Positions 19,178 to 28,992 of a stretch of DNA of 64,000 nt are shown here, in pieces. The stretch covers positions 1-64,000 of the forward strand of contig NZ_BMNC01000019.1 of assembly GCF_014646255.1 (NCBI RefSeq), written 5' to 3'. Source of the stretch: Lentzea pudingi. Lineage in GTDB: Bacteria > Actinomycetota > Actinomycetes > Mycobacteriales > Pseudonocardiaceae. The first letter of the stretch is position 1. Each line of letters begins with the position of its first letter. A program made the translations under genes and the position numbers. Under the pieces are notes generated by a model, which had not been told where the DNA came from, did no database searches, and saw only the letters and a list, made by a program, of their open reading frames with translations.

Positions 19178-21349
19178 GTGACTAGGAACCGGCGGACGCG
19201 TGGCACCATTCACAGCGATGAACTGGTGAAGCTCCACCGCGACCGCAGCGGCGTAATGCACGTTCAAGCTGTCGACGAGATCGGCATCTATCGCGGGCTG
19301 GGGATTGCTCACGCGCATGACCGCGGGCTCCAGATGCTGTTCATGCGCATCATCGGCCGTGGTCGCGCGGCAGAGGTGCTCGACTCCTCGCTCGTCGAAA
19401 CGGACAGGTTTGTCCGAAGGATGAACTGGCATGGAGGCCTCACGACGACTCGAGACCGCCTGAGTCCCCGAGCGCGCGCCCTGGCCGCCGCATATGCCGG
19501 CGGCGTGAATCACGCGTTCAGAAAGTCGGTGCCATGGGAGATGCGCCTGCTGCGCAACCGCCCTGAGCCGTGGCGGATCGAGGACAGCATCCTGCTGTCA
19601 CGGATGAGCGGCTATCTCACTCTCGCTCAGTCGCAGGGAGAGTTGGAGCGCTGGATCGTGGAACTTGTTCAGGGAGGACTGCCCGCTGAGCTCTTGGAGG
19701 CACTGTTCCCAGGGAGGCTGGGTGGACTGGATCTCGAGCTGCTGCGAAAGGTTCATCTGACTGAGCGCGTCGTCCCAGAACAAGTGAGCACGCTCGCGGC
19801 CGGAGCTCGCATGATGGCGTCGAACAACTGGGCGGTGTCGGGGGCGAACACGGCTTCCGGCCGGGCCCTGCTCGCCAACGACCCGCACCTCGACATCAGT
19901 CAGCTGCCCGCGCTCTGGTACGAGGTGATGGTGCAGGCGCCCGACCGGTACGCCGTGGGCGCTACCATGCCGGGAGTCATCGGGCTGCTCATCGGGCGCA
20001 CGCCGGACCTCGCTTGGGGCGCGACCTACAGCTTCGCCGACGCCACTGACTCTTGGATCGAGGAAGTCCGCGATCTGAAGGTGCGCCGCGGTGACGACTG
20101 GCTCCCACTACGTGCACGCATCGAGGCCATCGCCAAGAAAGGCGGTGACGTCGAGGAAGTCACGTTCTGGGAGACCGATGACCACGGGGTGCTGGAGGGT
20201 GACCCGACCCAGGACGGCTACTACCTGTCGACTCGGTGGTCTGGAGCAGACAGTGGCGCCCGGTCTACCGAGGCGATCGTCGAGATGTGGCAGGCGAGGA
20301 CGGTCGCCGAGGGCATGGCACACCTAGGTGCCATCGAAACGTCATTCAACTGGGTGCTCGCGGACAGAGACGGGCACATCGGGTATCAGATGTCCGGCCT
20401 CCTGCCGATCCGACGCGAAGGATGGAGCGGACTGGTGCCCGTGCCGGGATGGGACCCGGCGAACGATTGGCGCGGCTTCCACAGTCCTGCCGTTTTGCCG
20501 AGATCACTCGACCCATCGCAGGGCTTTCTGGTGACAGCCAACAACGACCTGAACGACCTGGGCACTGCACAAGTAATCAACGCGGCGATGGGCACCTATC
20601 GCGCGAACCGCATCGCCGAGCTGCTCACGGGGCGCAACGACCTTGACTCCGAGACCATGAAGCGAATCCAACTCGATGTTCATTCCAAGCAGGCGGAACT
20701 GCTCCTCGAGGTGCTCAAGCCCCTCCTGCCTGACACTCCCGACGGAGAGGCCATCCGGGGATGGGATTGTCGGTACGACGCTGAGTCCTGCGGTGCGGAG
20801 GCATTCGAGCGCTTCTACGACGAACTCCTGCGCACGGTGTTCGGCCCCGCCCTCGGGCACGCCGCTGTGGACTTCCTCGCTGCTGAGACAGGTTTGTTCA
20901 CGGACTTCTACTCCAGCTTCGACACGGTGGTGATGGCGGAGCGGTCGCCGTGGTTCGGCGGCCGAACCCGAGAAGAGCTGTTCGCCGAGGTAGCGGAACG
21001 AGCGCTGTCCGGCGCTCCTCGTCCGTGGGGCGAAGTGCGGAAGGTGATGCAGCGACATGTTCTCTTCGGCGGCAAGATCCCGCGTTGGCTCGGGTTCGAC
21101 CGTGGTCCGCTGACTCTGGTCGGCAGTCGGGCTACACCTCACCAGGGGCAGATCTATCGTTCGGCTGAGAGACTGGTGACCTTCGCGCCCTCGTACCGCT
21201 TCGTCGTTGACTTCGCGGAGGTCGGACTGGAGAGCAGTCTGGCAGGCGGGGCGTCGGACCGGCGGTTCTCAAGGTGGTACTACTCCGAGGCCAAAGCGTG
21301 GCGCGCGGGTCGATACAAGAAACTCAGACCGACCGTTCTAGCTGACTGA
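19178..21349 (+). CDS. Penicillin acylase family amidohydrolase
   Basis: 723 aa from the GTG at 19178 (AAGGGGA upstream). It has the Ntn-hydrolase layout: an alpha-chain region (GIAHAHDRGLQMLFMRIIGR), then MMASNNWAVSGANTASGRAL, where Ser215 would become the N-terminal nucleophile of the beta chain after self-cleavage, and downstream LANDPHLDISQLPALWYEV and TANNDLNDLG, which carries the oxyanion Asn region. The family hydrolyses beta-lactam side chains or acyl-homoserine lactones, among others. Unlike most members, no secretion signal precedes the conserved region, so it may be cytoplasmic; the true start could lie elsewhere. Substrate unknown. Confidence 0.85.
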   Translation: MTRNRRTRGTIHSDELVKLHRDRSGVMHVQAVDEIGIYRGLGIAHAHDRGLQMLFMRIIGRGRAAEVLDSSLVETDRFVRRMNWHGGLTTTRDRLSPRARALAAAYAGGVNHAFRKSVPWEMRLLRNRPEPWRIEDSILLSRMSGYLTLAQSQGELERWIVELVQGGLPAELLEALFPGRLGGLDLELLRKVHLTERVVPEQVSTLAAGARMMASNNWAVSGANTASGRALLANDPHLDISQLPALWYEVMVQAPDRYAVGATMPGVIGLLIGRTPDLAWGATYSFADATDSWIEEVRDLKVRRGDDWLPLRARIEAIAKKGGDVEEVTFWETDDHGVLEGDPTQDGYYLSTRWSGADSGARSTEAIVEMWQARTVAEGMAHLGAIETSFNWVLADRDGHIGYQMSGLLPIRREGWSGLVPVPGWDPANDWRGFHSPAVLPRSLDPSQGFLVTANNDLNDLGTAQVINAAMGTYRANRIAELLTGRNDLDSETMKRIQLDVHSKQAELLLEVLKPLLPDTPDGEAIRGWDCRYDAESCGAEAFERFYDELLRTVFGPALGHAAVDFLAAETGLFTDFYSSFDTVVMAERSPWFGGRTREELFAEVAERALSGAPRPWGEVRKVMQRHVLFGGKIPRWLGFDRGPLTLVGSRATPHQGQIYRSAERLVTFAPSYRFVVDFAEVGLESSLAGGASDRRFSRWYYSEAKAWRAGRYKKLRPTVLAD

Positions 21350-21868
21350 GCTTTCGAAGAGAACTCTTTCCTGGCGCGGAAAGCGGCAATTTCGATCGCA
21401 CACTCCCGCGCTCTGGCACTCGCTCAGCATGGCTCTCACGCTTGCCCGAGTCGTTGAAAGCTCAAGATCAACAGCCTGGTGATGCCGCAGACCACCACGG
21501 GAGCGGACAGGTGTTCGTGTGTGCAAAATCGCTGTACGAACATGAACTACTTGGCGATCCACAACCTTCGACGAGCCGACGAAACGGTATCTGAATGGCT
21601 CCTTCGACAACATCAGGCTGCCTTGAAGCCCGGTGAATCCCTGGCGTCACCCACTCAGTTGCCAGCCTGACTCTCCAGCCCAATTCTCGACCCGCGGAAG
21701 TCAGTATCATGATGCCAATATGTTATTGAATTGACTTTCGATCGGCGATGCACCAGCGACACCTGACATCTGCGTGACCCACTGTTCGAAATATCACCGC
21801 GATTGCAAAAGCTGGGTTCCAGGCTACGTTTCAGATAGTATCGAGACAAGACAAAAGAAGGGCTCAGG
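21350..21868. other. Intergenic region, nothing recognised
   Basis: About 520 bp with lower GC than its surroundings. No conserved frame, RNA gene or clear repeat was seen. Confidence 0.4.
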
Positions 21869-22311
21869 ATGCCGAAGTTCGGTTTTCAAGTTTAGCCCTC
21901 GCCGCTTTCACCGCTCTATCCGTCACAACCGCAGGCGCGGCGTCTGCCGCAGAAGTTTCAGCTACCGGCGAGAACCTGGCACCCGGAGTGCTCCTGGGTG
22001 ACTATGTCACTTTCAGCAGGACTCCTGCAACGAATGCGCCATTCTACGCCGCGCGAGTGGAAACGGTCACCCCGTCAAGTTTTCGCGCAGTCGTAACAAG
22101 GGGAGAAGATAGGTCGATTGGCTGCGTACTCCTCGAAGGCTCGGTTGACACGGACCTGGAACCGCGTCCTGAACACATCAGATACGCGATTCGCGTCTTC
22201 ACCGAAAAGTGCGACAGGAGCGGCGCAACCAGCGAAGGGGTGATGACTTTCTACGCGGGCGAGCCGCACATCGAACGCGAGACGTGTGCCAGTGGAACAA
22301 ACGAGCGATAG
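21869..22311 (+). pseudogene. Small secreted protein with a 1-bp frameshift in its signal peptide
   Basis: GAAGGG then ATG at 21869 reads M-P-K and goes out of frame. One base later the frame gives a textbook signal peptide, VRFSSLALAAFTALSVTTAG, with cleavage after AASA, then a 110-residue mature domain (LLGDYVTFSRTPATNAPFYA to CASGTNER) ending at 22311. Restoring one G in AAGTTCGG would give a 147-aa secreted protein. No in-frame alternative start exists before 21988. The mature domain has two cysteines, and I do not recognise its family. Confidence 0.55.
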
Positions 22312-22419
22312 ATGGCGGCTACGCGAAGCCTTTGATGTTGATGTTGATGTTGCACCCTGCCGTCAACTAAGAGCGTCTGCAGTAGGCGGCCGGTTCAAAG
22401 AGCTCGAAAACACGTAAAG

Positions 22420-22460
22420 TCCGAATGACCCACCTGAGTTCTACGAGCGGGTCATTCGGA
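22420..22460. terminator. Inverted repeat, terminator-like
   Basis: TCCGAATGACCC and GGGTCATTCGGA form a perfect 12-bp stem with a 17-base loop, about 110 bp downstream of the broken secreted-protein gene. There is no U-run, as is common for high-GC actinobacterial terminators. Confidence 0.45.
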
Positions 22461-22899
22461 TTCCCCCAGCACAGCACCTGACCCAGCTCAGGCTTGCGCG
22501 TTCAGGCTGAGCTCCACTCCGCCGAGTCGGGTTCTCGTCGTTGTTGATGACCGGGTTACGCACTGGCGCAGACTGCTGGGGCAGCGAACTGCGACTGTTG
22601 TCGGCGGCGTCCCGAAGCACCTAGCTGCTGGACAGGGCGCGAACTCGGCCATACAGGAGGTGCGCGTGCTGACCGATCCGATCGCCGTGCGCACGCGAGA
22701 AGCGCCACCTGCTGGCTGAGTCTGCTCGACGAGTACCCACCCCTGACTCCGAACTTCAACCTCGGGCATTGGTAAACGCGAGTTCGATCTTCGTTCGTTT
22801 CGCCTCGAACGGACGAAGACACCAGCGCGAGGTGCGGATAGGTTGCAGTCATAGAACTTCCCGAGTCCTGAGCCCCCCTCTCAGGACTTCGGTGAAGAT

Positions 22900-22941
22900 A
22901 GGATGTCGGATCGGCGGTTCAGAAGGCCGATCCGACATCCT
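22900..22941. terminator. Inverted repeat, terminator-like
   Basis: AGGATGTCGGATCGGC and its exact complement form a 16-bp stem with a 10-base loop. A second 8-bp stem (GTCCTGAG/CTCAGGAC, 22865-22887) lies just upstream. The position near the end of the IS5-type transposase gene suggests a transcriptional stop. Confidence 0.45.
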
Positions 22942-23099
22942 TACCTTGCTGACATGAGTTCTGTGCTCTACGCCGCCCGGAACTTCGCGTGCTGCCATGT
23001 GCATTTCCAGCCGGAGGCGAGAATCGCTGCTCCGCGAGAGCGGCGCAACGATTCTCAATTTGTCTTCTCCATCCAAGCAGATATAAGATTGAGCCTTTT

Positions 23100-23879
23100 T
23101 CATCCTGTTGTGGCGTTGTAGTTATGGATGACGTGAATGGCTTTGGCCAGCTGCCACGTTCGGCGTGGGCAGCTGCGTAGTTTCCGTAGTATGCGCCAGG
23201 TCTTGTGCTGGGCGTGGGCTCGTCCGCCGGGGCCGCGCAGCCGGGCGTGAGCCTGGTTGGCCTGCTTCTGTGAGTCGGGTTTGTCGCGTCCTTTGTAGGG
23301 TGTGATCACATGCCTGCAGGTCGGGTCGTAGCCGTGATATCCCTTGTCCACCAACGCAACCAGTCCTGCGGTGCGCAGCGCGGGGAGGATGTTCCAGATC
23401 CGGGCCGCGGCGGTGTCGTGCACGTGTCCGGGTAGCTGACCCGACACCCAGAGGATCCTGCCGTCGGGTGCGGCGATGACCTGTACGTTCACTCCGTGGA
23501 TCTTGTGCTTCCCCGAGTGGTAGGCCCTGTCGGCGGCAACGCGGTCGATCGGGATCAGGGTTCCGTCGAGCACCACGTGCGGCACCCGCTGCCGGCGGGC
23601 GGCCCGCAGTGCCTGTCGTAGTCGCAGCGCTCGAGAGGCGAGCAACCCGACGGTCTCGTTGACATAGCGCTAGCAGGTCGTGGCCGACACCCCGAAACCG
23701 GCGCCGACCTCGGCGAACGACTCGCCTTTGCGCAGGTAGACCAGCATCAGCAGCGCCTGGCGGCCCGGCTCGAGCTTGCGCCACACCGAGCCCGACTGGC
23801 GGCGATGTGTTCGGATCACACCGGTTACCCACGACACCGTCCGAACTGACAACGGCAGCGCAGCACGATAGAACAGCAT
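23100..23879 (-). pseudogene. IS5-type transposase with amber stop and lost catalytic Glu
   Basis: A 259-codon frame from the ATG at 23879 (MLFYRAALPLSVRTVSWVTG), interrupted by TAG at 23672-23670 where relatives have Trp (TT-x-WRYVNET). The DDE domain reads HVVLDGTLIPID (first Asp), ALVDKGYHGYDP (second Asp) and AHARLRGPGGRAHAQHKTWR, where the expected Glu (GPGERANAQ) is Gly. Two independent defects make activity unlikely. Terminal repeats were not resolved. Confidence 0.75.
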
Positions 23880-24284
23880 GTGAAGCCCCTGGTGGTTGCC
23901 CGAGCGTTCTTGGTCGAAAGCTCGGCTACCAGCGGCTTCGCCATGTCCGCAGCCCGCCACGCCGACCGTCACCAACTCGCAGCCGACCAGAACCGTTGCC
24001 ACCCAACACATCCAGATCAGGATGAAAAAAGCTCATTTCTGCGCATCGCGCAGTTTCCACATTCGCTGCCCGAACGCCTGGCCATTCGTTTGGGTAAGCA
24101 CATTCTGTTCCCCCGGGGTCGTGTGGATAGCTGTCTTCTGTCTCTTGTTCATCGCGACAGCTCCCCCTGGCGGTTCCCCCTGAACCTGTCAACACTAAAA
24201 CCTTCGCCGGTCGGCAGGTGAGCGGAGCCGCCCAGTGCGATGAACTGGGCGGGGGTCCAGCCCTCGAAGCACGCCCAGGCCAAC

Positions 24285-24552
24285 TCAAAGCCGCGCCGCG
24301 GGCCGACCGCGGATTTGTCGGTCCGTGCCCGCGGAGTCGCGATCTCGGGCGATCGCCGACGGGGCGGCGCGGAGTCCGTCGTTGGCGAGCGCGGCGACCA
24401 AGGCGTCTCGATTGTCGAAGTAGTGGTGGAGCGCCTGGGCGGACAGTCCTATCTCTCTGGCCGCAGCCCGCGGCGCGAGCCCGGAGCTCCCGGTGTCGGC
24501 GTAGAGCCGTAGGGCCGTCGCCCTGATCTCGCACCACAAGCTTCCTTGACAT
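24285..24552 (-). pseudogene. TetR-family regulator fragment
   Basis: The reverse strand reads IRATALRLYADTGSSGLAPR then IGLSAQALHHYFDNRDALVA, a clear TetR helix-turn-helix. No in-frame start fits upstream, and the frame degenerates after the DNA-binding domain; a shifted frame (GWTPAQFIALGGSAHLPTG) may be the remains of the ligand domain down to about 24129. Confidence 0.6.
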
Positions 24553-24785
24553 CGTTCGGCACCGCGACTCACACCACCAAGGAGCATTTGCGGATTCGTG
24601 AGCCGTGTCCGCCCACCACGCCCAGACCTTCGCATGTCGAGGAACAGCCCTTCGTCCGCCGCCTTCCGCACGAACTCGTCCTCGCTGCCGGTTGATTCTG
24701 ATGAGGTGTCAGTTCCTGTCGTCTTCAACCCAATCCAAGATCACGTCGTCGTCAGGTTGGCACGATCCCTTGGAACAACGGCCTT

Positions 24786-25396
24786 CTACGCCGCCGGTTT
24801 TGGCACGAGCCCCAGTTCGATGAGGCTGTTGGCGGTGTCCACAATCGACTCTCGCGACGGGCGTGTGGTCCACCCCAGTTCACTGCGAGCCTTGTCGGCA
24901 CTGACGAGCTGTCTACGACCCACGAAGTCCAGCGCCTGCCGGACCGAAAGGTCGAACACCGCCGCAAGCCGCAGTACTGATGTCGGCATTGTTCCGGTGG
25001 GCACGCGGTAGCCGCGCCGGTTGAACTCCACTGCCAGCACAGTCGCGATGTCCCGCATCCACAGGAAGTCTCCCGCCAGGATGTACCAGCTGCCCGGTGC
25101 GATCGGCGACTCCATGGCCAGTCGGTGCGCCGTCGCCACGTCTCGCACGTCCACCAGCGAGAAGCCGATCTTCGGTGAACTCGGTACCTGCCGCAGCAGC
25201 AGCCGCCGCACGATGTCCACCGAGGTGCCGACGGAAGGGGCGATAGCGGCCCGATGACCGTTCCCGGGTTCACCGCCACTTGAGCGCTCTCGCTCAATGC
25301 GCGCTGAGGCTGAATAGGGTTGGTGACGGTCATCTCGACCGCCGCTAACCCGTCGATCAGGAGGAAGTTCGTGGTTGAGTTCGCGTGCGAGGACAC
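24786..25396 (-). pseudogene. NAD-dependent epimerase / dihydroflavonol-reductase-like, C-terminal half
   Basis: From about 25220 to 24786 the frame reads PKIGFSLVDVRDVATAHRLA, PGSWYILAGDFLWMRDIATV and VSADKARSELGWTTRPSRES, the C-terminal half of extended short-chain reductases. The middle part (VNPGTVIGPL) is in another frame. The Rossmann N-terminus with GxxGxxG is absent. Truncated by a deletion and one frameshift. Confidence 0.65.
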
Positions 25397-25528
25397 TTCG
25401 GTAGCAAGGAGCGATCGAGCTCGTGTCCAGACCGGCGCCCGTGCGGATAGCTAGGTCCAGGCTCATCGCGGCAGGGCGCACTTCCTGCCCGTCCATGATC
25501 TCTTCTGATCGAATGTGAGGATGCGCGC

Positions 25529-26422
25529 GTGGAACTACGCCATCTTCGTTACTTCGTGGCCGTTGCTGACACGGGCAACCTTACGCAGGCCGCGGAGCGT
25601 TGTTTTGTCGCGCAGTCGGCGCTGAGCGCACAGATCGCGCGTCTCGAGGCCGAGTTCGGCAGCGAGCTGTTCGTTCGCAGCAGGCGAGGGATGAGGTTGA
25701 CCACGGCCGGCGAGGCGTTGCTGCCACGGGCAAGGCGCTTGCTCACCGAGGCTGATCGGGTGGAGCAGGACATGGCCGCGTTGCGGGGGATGCTGGCAGG
25801 ACGTCTGCGCATCGGCATGATTCAGGGGTCACCGCCGTCCTTGGAAGTCGTCGGACTGGTCGCCGCCTTCCACGAACAGCACCCAGGTGTCCGCTTGTTC
25901 ATCCGTACAGGCGCATCGCATGATCTCGCACATGACGTGGTGGATGGCGATCTCGACGTCGCGGTTGTCGCGTTGCGCGACTCCGACTTGCCGGCAGCAT
26001 TGACGGCGACGCCGCTGATTGACGATCCGCTGGTGGCCGTCATACCGCAGACCGCCGCGTTGCGATCCGGCGTGCCGGTTTCGGTCGGGCAGTTGGTTGA
26101 ACTGGGTCCGTTCATCCACTACCGGCGTGGCAGCGGTCTGCGGCGCGCGGTCACCGAGGCTTTCGATCGCGCCGAGGTTGACGTCGAGGCATCCTTCGAG
26201 CTGGATCAGATTTCCGACATGGCGCGGTTGGTGGCGCTCGGGGCAGGAGTCGCTGTAGTGCCTTCCAGCGCGGTATCCGCAGCTCCTGAGAGAGCGCGTG
26301 TTGTGGCGTTGAGCGACCGCGCCGCGCTGCACACCATCACTGCTATCAGTTCCGCCGGCGCGTCGGCGGCGACCACAGCGTTCCTGGGCTTGCTGCGACA
26401 GGCCGCCGCATCACCTCGCTGA
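25529..26422 (+). CDS. LysR family transcriptional regulator
   Basis: 297 aa, GTG start with GAGG about 9 bases upstream. The helix-turn-helix is ELRHLRYFVAVADTGNLTQA followed by QSALSAQIARLEAEFGSELF; the effector domain includes GRLRIGMIQGSPPSLEVVGL. It precedes the MFS transporter gene on the same strand by 73 bp and may control the transporter-oxidoreductase pair. Confidence 0.88.
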   Translation: MELRHLRYFVAVADTGNLTQAAERCFVAQSALSAQIARLEAEFGSELFVRSRRGMRLTTAGEALLPRARRLLTEADRVEQDMAALRGMLAGRLRIGMIQGSPPSLEVVGLVAAFHEQHPGVRLFIRTGASHDLAHDVVDGDLDVAVVALRDSDLPAALTATPLIDDPLVAVIPQTAALRSGVPVSVGQLVELGPFIHYRRGSGLRRAVTEAFDRAEVDVEASFELDQISDMARLVALGAGVAVVPSSAVSAAPERARVVALSDRAALHTITAISSAGASAATTAFLGLLRQAAASPR

Positions 26423-26495
26423 GCAGCGGCGTTCGGTCGGCGCGGACGTCGTCCACGCTTATCGGTCTTTTACAGCTCCGCGGTCGCCTCCGAGC

Positions 26496-27716
26496 ATGGA
26501 ACTCATGCACACGGCACAGCGCCGCGACCGCGGTCTCCTGCTGACTGCGGCGATCGTGCTGGCCGCTCTCGCACTGCGTCCCGCCATCGTCGCGATCGGC
26601 CCGCTCGCGACGGAGATCCAGCAAGACACCGGACTCGGCGTGACGATGCTGGGCTTGCTCACGACGGTTCCTCTGCTGTGTCTGGGGCTTGTGGCGTCGG
26701 GGGCGGCGTTCCTGTCGGAGCACCTCGGGATCGACCGGGCGGTTCTCATAGCGGTCGGGTTGATCGCCGTGGGCATCGTGATGCGCCTGCTCGCGCCGCT
26801 TCCGCTGCTGTTCGCGGGGACCGTGGTCGCAGCCAGCGGCATTGCTGTGGGCAACGTCTTGATACCCGCAGCCATCAAGCACTACCGGCCGCACCGGCTC
26901 GGCGCGACGATGACGGTCTACTCGGTCGCGTTGCAGTCCGGAGCGGCGGTGGCTGCCGCGGTGACCGTACCGCTTGGCAGGACTGTGGGCCTGGGCTGGC
27001 GCGGGAGCCTCGCGATGTGGGGGCTACCTGCGGCTGTCGCCTTCCTCGCCTGGCTGCCGCGTGCTGTGCGAGGCCCCTCAGCCGACAGTGACTCGGCTGC
27101 GAAGGCCGAGGCTGTCCCGGTGTGGCGTACACGCCTCGGCTGGTCAGCAGGTTTGTTCATCGGCCTGCAGTCCGGCATCTATTTCGCGCTGGCCGCCTGG
27201 CTTCCAACCTTGCTGACCGACAACGGTATGACCGCAGACGCCGCAGGCTATGCGTTGTCGCTCGTCGGGCTGGCCGGGATCGCCAGCGGTCTGCCGATAC
27301 CGGTTCTCGCTGTCCGCATGCGACGCCAGCACAGCCTCGTATTCGCTGTCACCGCCGCTTTCGGCATCGGCCTGCTGGGGCTCGTGATCGCGCCGACCGG
27401 TGGCGCTCTGCTGTGGGCGACCGTGCTCGGACTGGGCCAGGGAGGGGGATTGAGCCTCGCCCTCACCCTGTTCACACTGCGCGCCCGCGACGCCGACAGC
27501 GCGGCGCGGTTGTCGGGCATGGCACAGACCGTCGGCTACCTCGTCGCCGCCCTCGGCCCGCTTGCCGCAGGCTGGACGAATGCCCTCACCGGCGGATGGA
27601 CGGTGCCCATCGTGGTCCTGCTCGCCGTGCTCGCACCTTTCACCGCCGCGGGTGTGGCCGTCGCCCAGCCGCGCTACATCAACGATGAAACAACGGAAAG
27701 GAAGAAAACATCATGA
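26496..27716 (+). CDS. MFS transporter, CynX/NimT-like
   Basis: 406 aa with 12 predicted helices. ALRPAIVAIGPLATEIQQDT and LLTTVPLLCLGLVASGAA at the N-terminus are typical of the cyanate permease CynX / nitroimidazole NimT branch. It probably exports or imports a small anionic or drug-like compound across the inner membrane. Its stop overlaps the next start by 4 bp (ATGA at 27713), so it is translationally coupled to the oxidoreductase. Confidence 0.8.
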   Translation: MELMHTAQRRDRGLLLTAAIVLAALALRPAIVAIGPLATEIQQDTGLGVTMLGLLTTVPLLCLGLVASGAAFLSEHLGIDRAVLIAVGLIAVGIVMRLLAPLPLLFAGTVVAASGIAVGNVLIPAAIKHYRPHRLGATMTVYSVALQSGAAVAAAVTVPLGRTVGLGWRGSLAMWGLPAAVAFLAWLPRAVRGPSADSDSAAKAEAVPVWRTRLGWSAGLFIGLQSGIYFALAAWLPTLLTDNGMTADAAGYALSLVGLAGIASGLPIPVLAVRMRRQHSLVFAVTAAFGIGLLGLVIAPTGGALLWATVLGLGQGGGLSLALTLFTLRARDADSAARLSGMAQTVGYLVAALGPLAAGWTNALTGGWTVPIVVLLAVLAPFTAAGVAVAQPRYINDETTERKKTS

Positions 27717-28288
27717 CCATTCCCGTAACGATCTTCGGCAGCGGCGCCATGGGCACGGCCATCGGTGACCTGCTCACCGCAGGCGGCGCGATCGCGCGGC
27801 ACATCGGGCGTGACGACACCGCCGAATTGGCCGGAGAGATCGTCGTGCTCGCAGTTCCCTACGAAGCACTCGACGAGATCACCGGCCGGTACCGCGACCA
27901 GCTCGCCGGACGCGTCGTTGTTGACATCACCAACCCGCTGGACTTCGAGACCTTCGAGCAGCTGAAGGTGCCCGCCGGCAGCTCGGCCGCCGCCGAACTC
28001 CAGAAGTCTCTCCCTGACGCCCGCGTCCTCAAGGCGTTCAACACCACCTTCGCCGCGACGCTGACCAGCGGAAAAGTCGGGGAGAATCCGGTCACCGTAC
28101 TGCTGGCCGGCGATGACCATTCCGCCAAGCAAGCACTCTCGGACCTCATCGTCGCCGGCGGGCTAGCCGTCGTCGACAGCGGACAGCTCGATCGCGCGCA
28201 CGAACTCGAGGCGCTCGGGTTCCTCCAGCTACGCCTGGCCAACGACGGCATCGTCGATTGGTCCAATGGATTCGCGTTGGTTCGCTGA
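27713..28288 (+). CDS. NADPH-dependent F420 reductase-like dinucleotide-binding protein
   Basis: 191 aa. The Rossmann N-terminus TIFGSGAMGTAIGDLL binds NADP(H); VVLAVPYEALDEI, VVDITNPLDF and VLKAFNTTFA follow the F420:NADP oxidoreductase / Fno-like pattern. It lacks the extra features needed to claim F420 use, so a general NADP oxidoreductase is possible. Coupled to the MFS gene by a 4-bp overlap. Confidence 0.75.
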   Translation: MTIPVTIFGSGAMGTAIGDLLTAGGAIARHIGRDDTAELAGEIVVLAVPYEALDEITGRYRDQLAGRVVVDITNPLDFETFEQLKVPAGSSAAAELQKSLPDARVLKAFNTTFAATLTSGKVGENPVTVLLAGDDHSAKQALSDLIVAGGLAVVDSGQLDRAHELEALGFLQLRLANDGIVDWSNGFALVR

Positions 28289-28317
28289 ACACCCCAGCAC
28301 CGACAGGAGCGAATCTC

Positions 28318-28683
28318 ATGTCCACCGAGGAACCGGATACACGCACGACCCATCCCGACACGCGGGCGGATGGAACCTATGTGCGGAATCAGAACTATCT
28401 TTCCACCCGGATCACTGCCGACGGCCGCGAGGGACACACCATCACGGCCGGTCGCTACCGGCTCATCGCCGCGCGCGCGTGCCCCTGGGCCAGCCGCGCC
28501 ATCATCGTGCGGCGGCTGCTCGGGCTCGAAGACGCACTGCCGATGGGCCTGTGCGCGCCCACCCATGACGAATCCAGCTGGACCTTCGACCTCGACCCCG
28601 GCGGGGTCGACCCGGTGCTCCGCATCCACCGGCTGCGCGAAGCGTATCTCGCCCGCGACCCCGCCTACGACCGTGGCAACTGA
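28318..28683 (+). pseudogene. S-glutathionyl-hydroquinone-reductase-like gene, truncated
   Basis: 121 codons from the ATG at 28318 (AGGAG upstream). The thioredoxin-like start YRLIAARACPWASRAIIVRR has the catalytic Cys-Pro-Trp-Ala of Xi-class glutathione transferases, followed by LREAYLARDPAYDRG. Family members continue for about 200 more residues; here a TGA follows immediately and unrelated sequence begins, marking a deletion join at about 28680. Confidence 0.65.
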
Positions 28684-28697
28684 CGAAGGGTGACCTC

Positions 28698-28769
28698 ATG
28701 CGATTTCGCGCGATGGCAACGATCCTGGCGCTCGGTCTCACCTCGGCCAGCACACTCGGTCACCTTTAG
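28698..28769 (+). pseudogene. Signal-peptide stub of a lost secreted protein
   Basis: A 23-codon frame (MRFRAMATILALGLTSASTL then GHL and TAG) preceded by GAAGGG looks like the first part of an exported protein whose body has been deleted. It adjoins the truncated reductase gene. Confidence 0.4.
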
Positions 28770-28992
28770 TTCCATGCAGTCCTTCAGGACAGCGGAGCTC
28801 GCACCAGCTGTCTCGCCCGAGCGGCCGACGATGCCGACTACGCCTGGAGTTTGCTGACACAACATGAGCGCCCGGCCAGACCGAGCTGTCCGAGGAGCGC
28901 TATTTCGAACTCGGCCTGACCCGGCCACAAGCGATCCTTTCGCTGGCAGCCGTTCGACATGCTCAACATGGTGATTGCCCTTGGCGCGCCGG

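Larger units (their letters stand above)
22312..23099. other. Non-coding stretch with hairpins
   Basis: About 790 bp without a recognisable gene. It holds a short GATGTT triplicate at about 22333-22350 and the inverted repeats listed separately. Confidence 0.4.

Noticed and set aside
22333..22350. GATGTT repeated three times
   Set aside because: Too short to call a repeat locus or CRISPR; no spacer-repeat structure anywhere in the window.
22520..22710. Plus-strand frame resembling a protein fragment (HWRRLLGQRTATVVGG)
   Set aside because: No start signal, no family match and a stop soon after; too weak to annotate.
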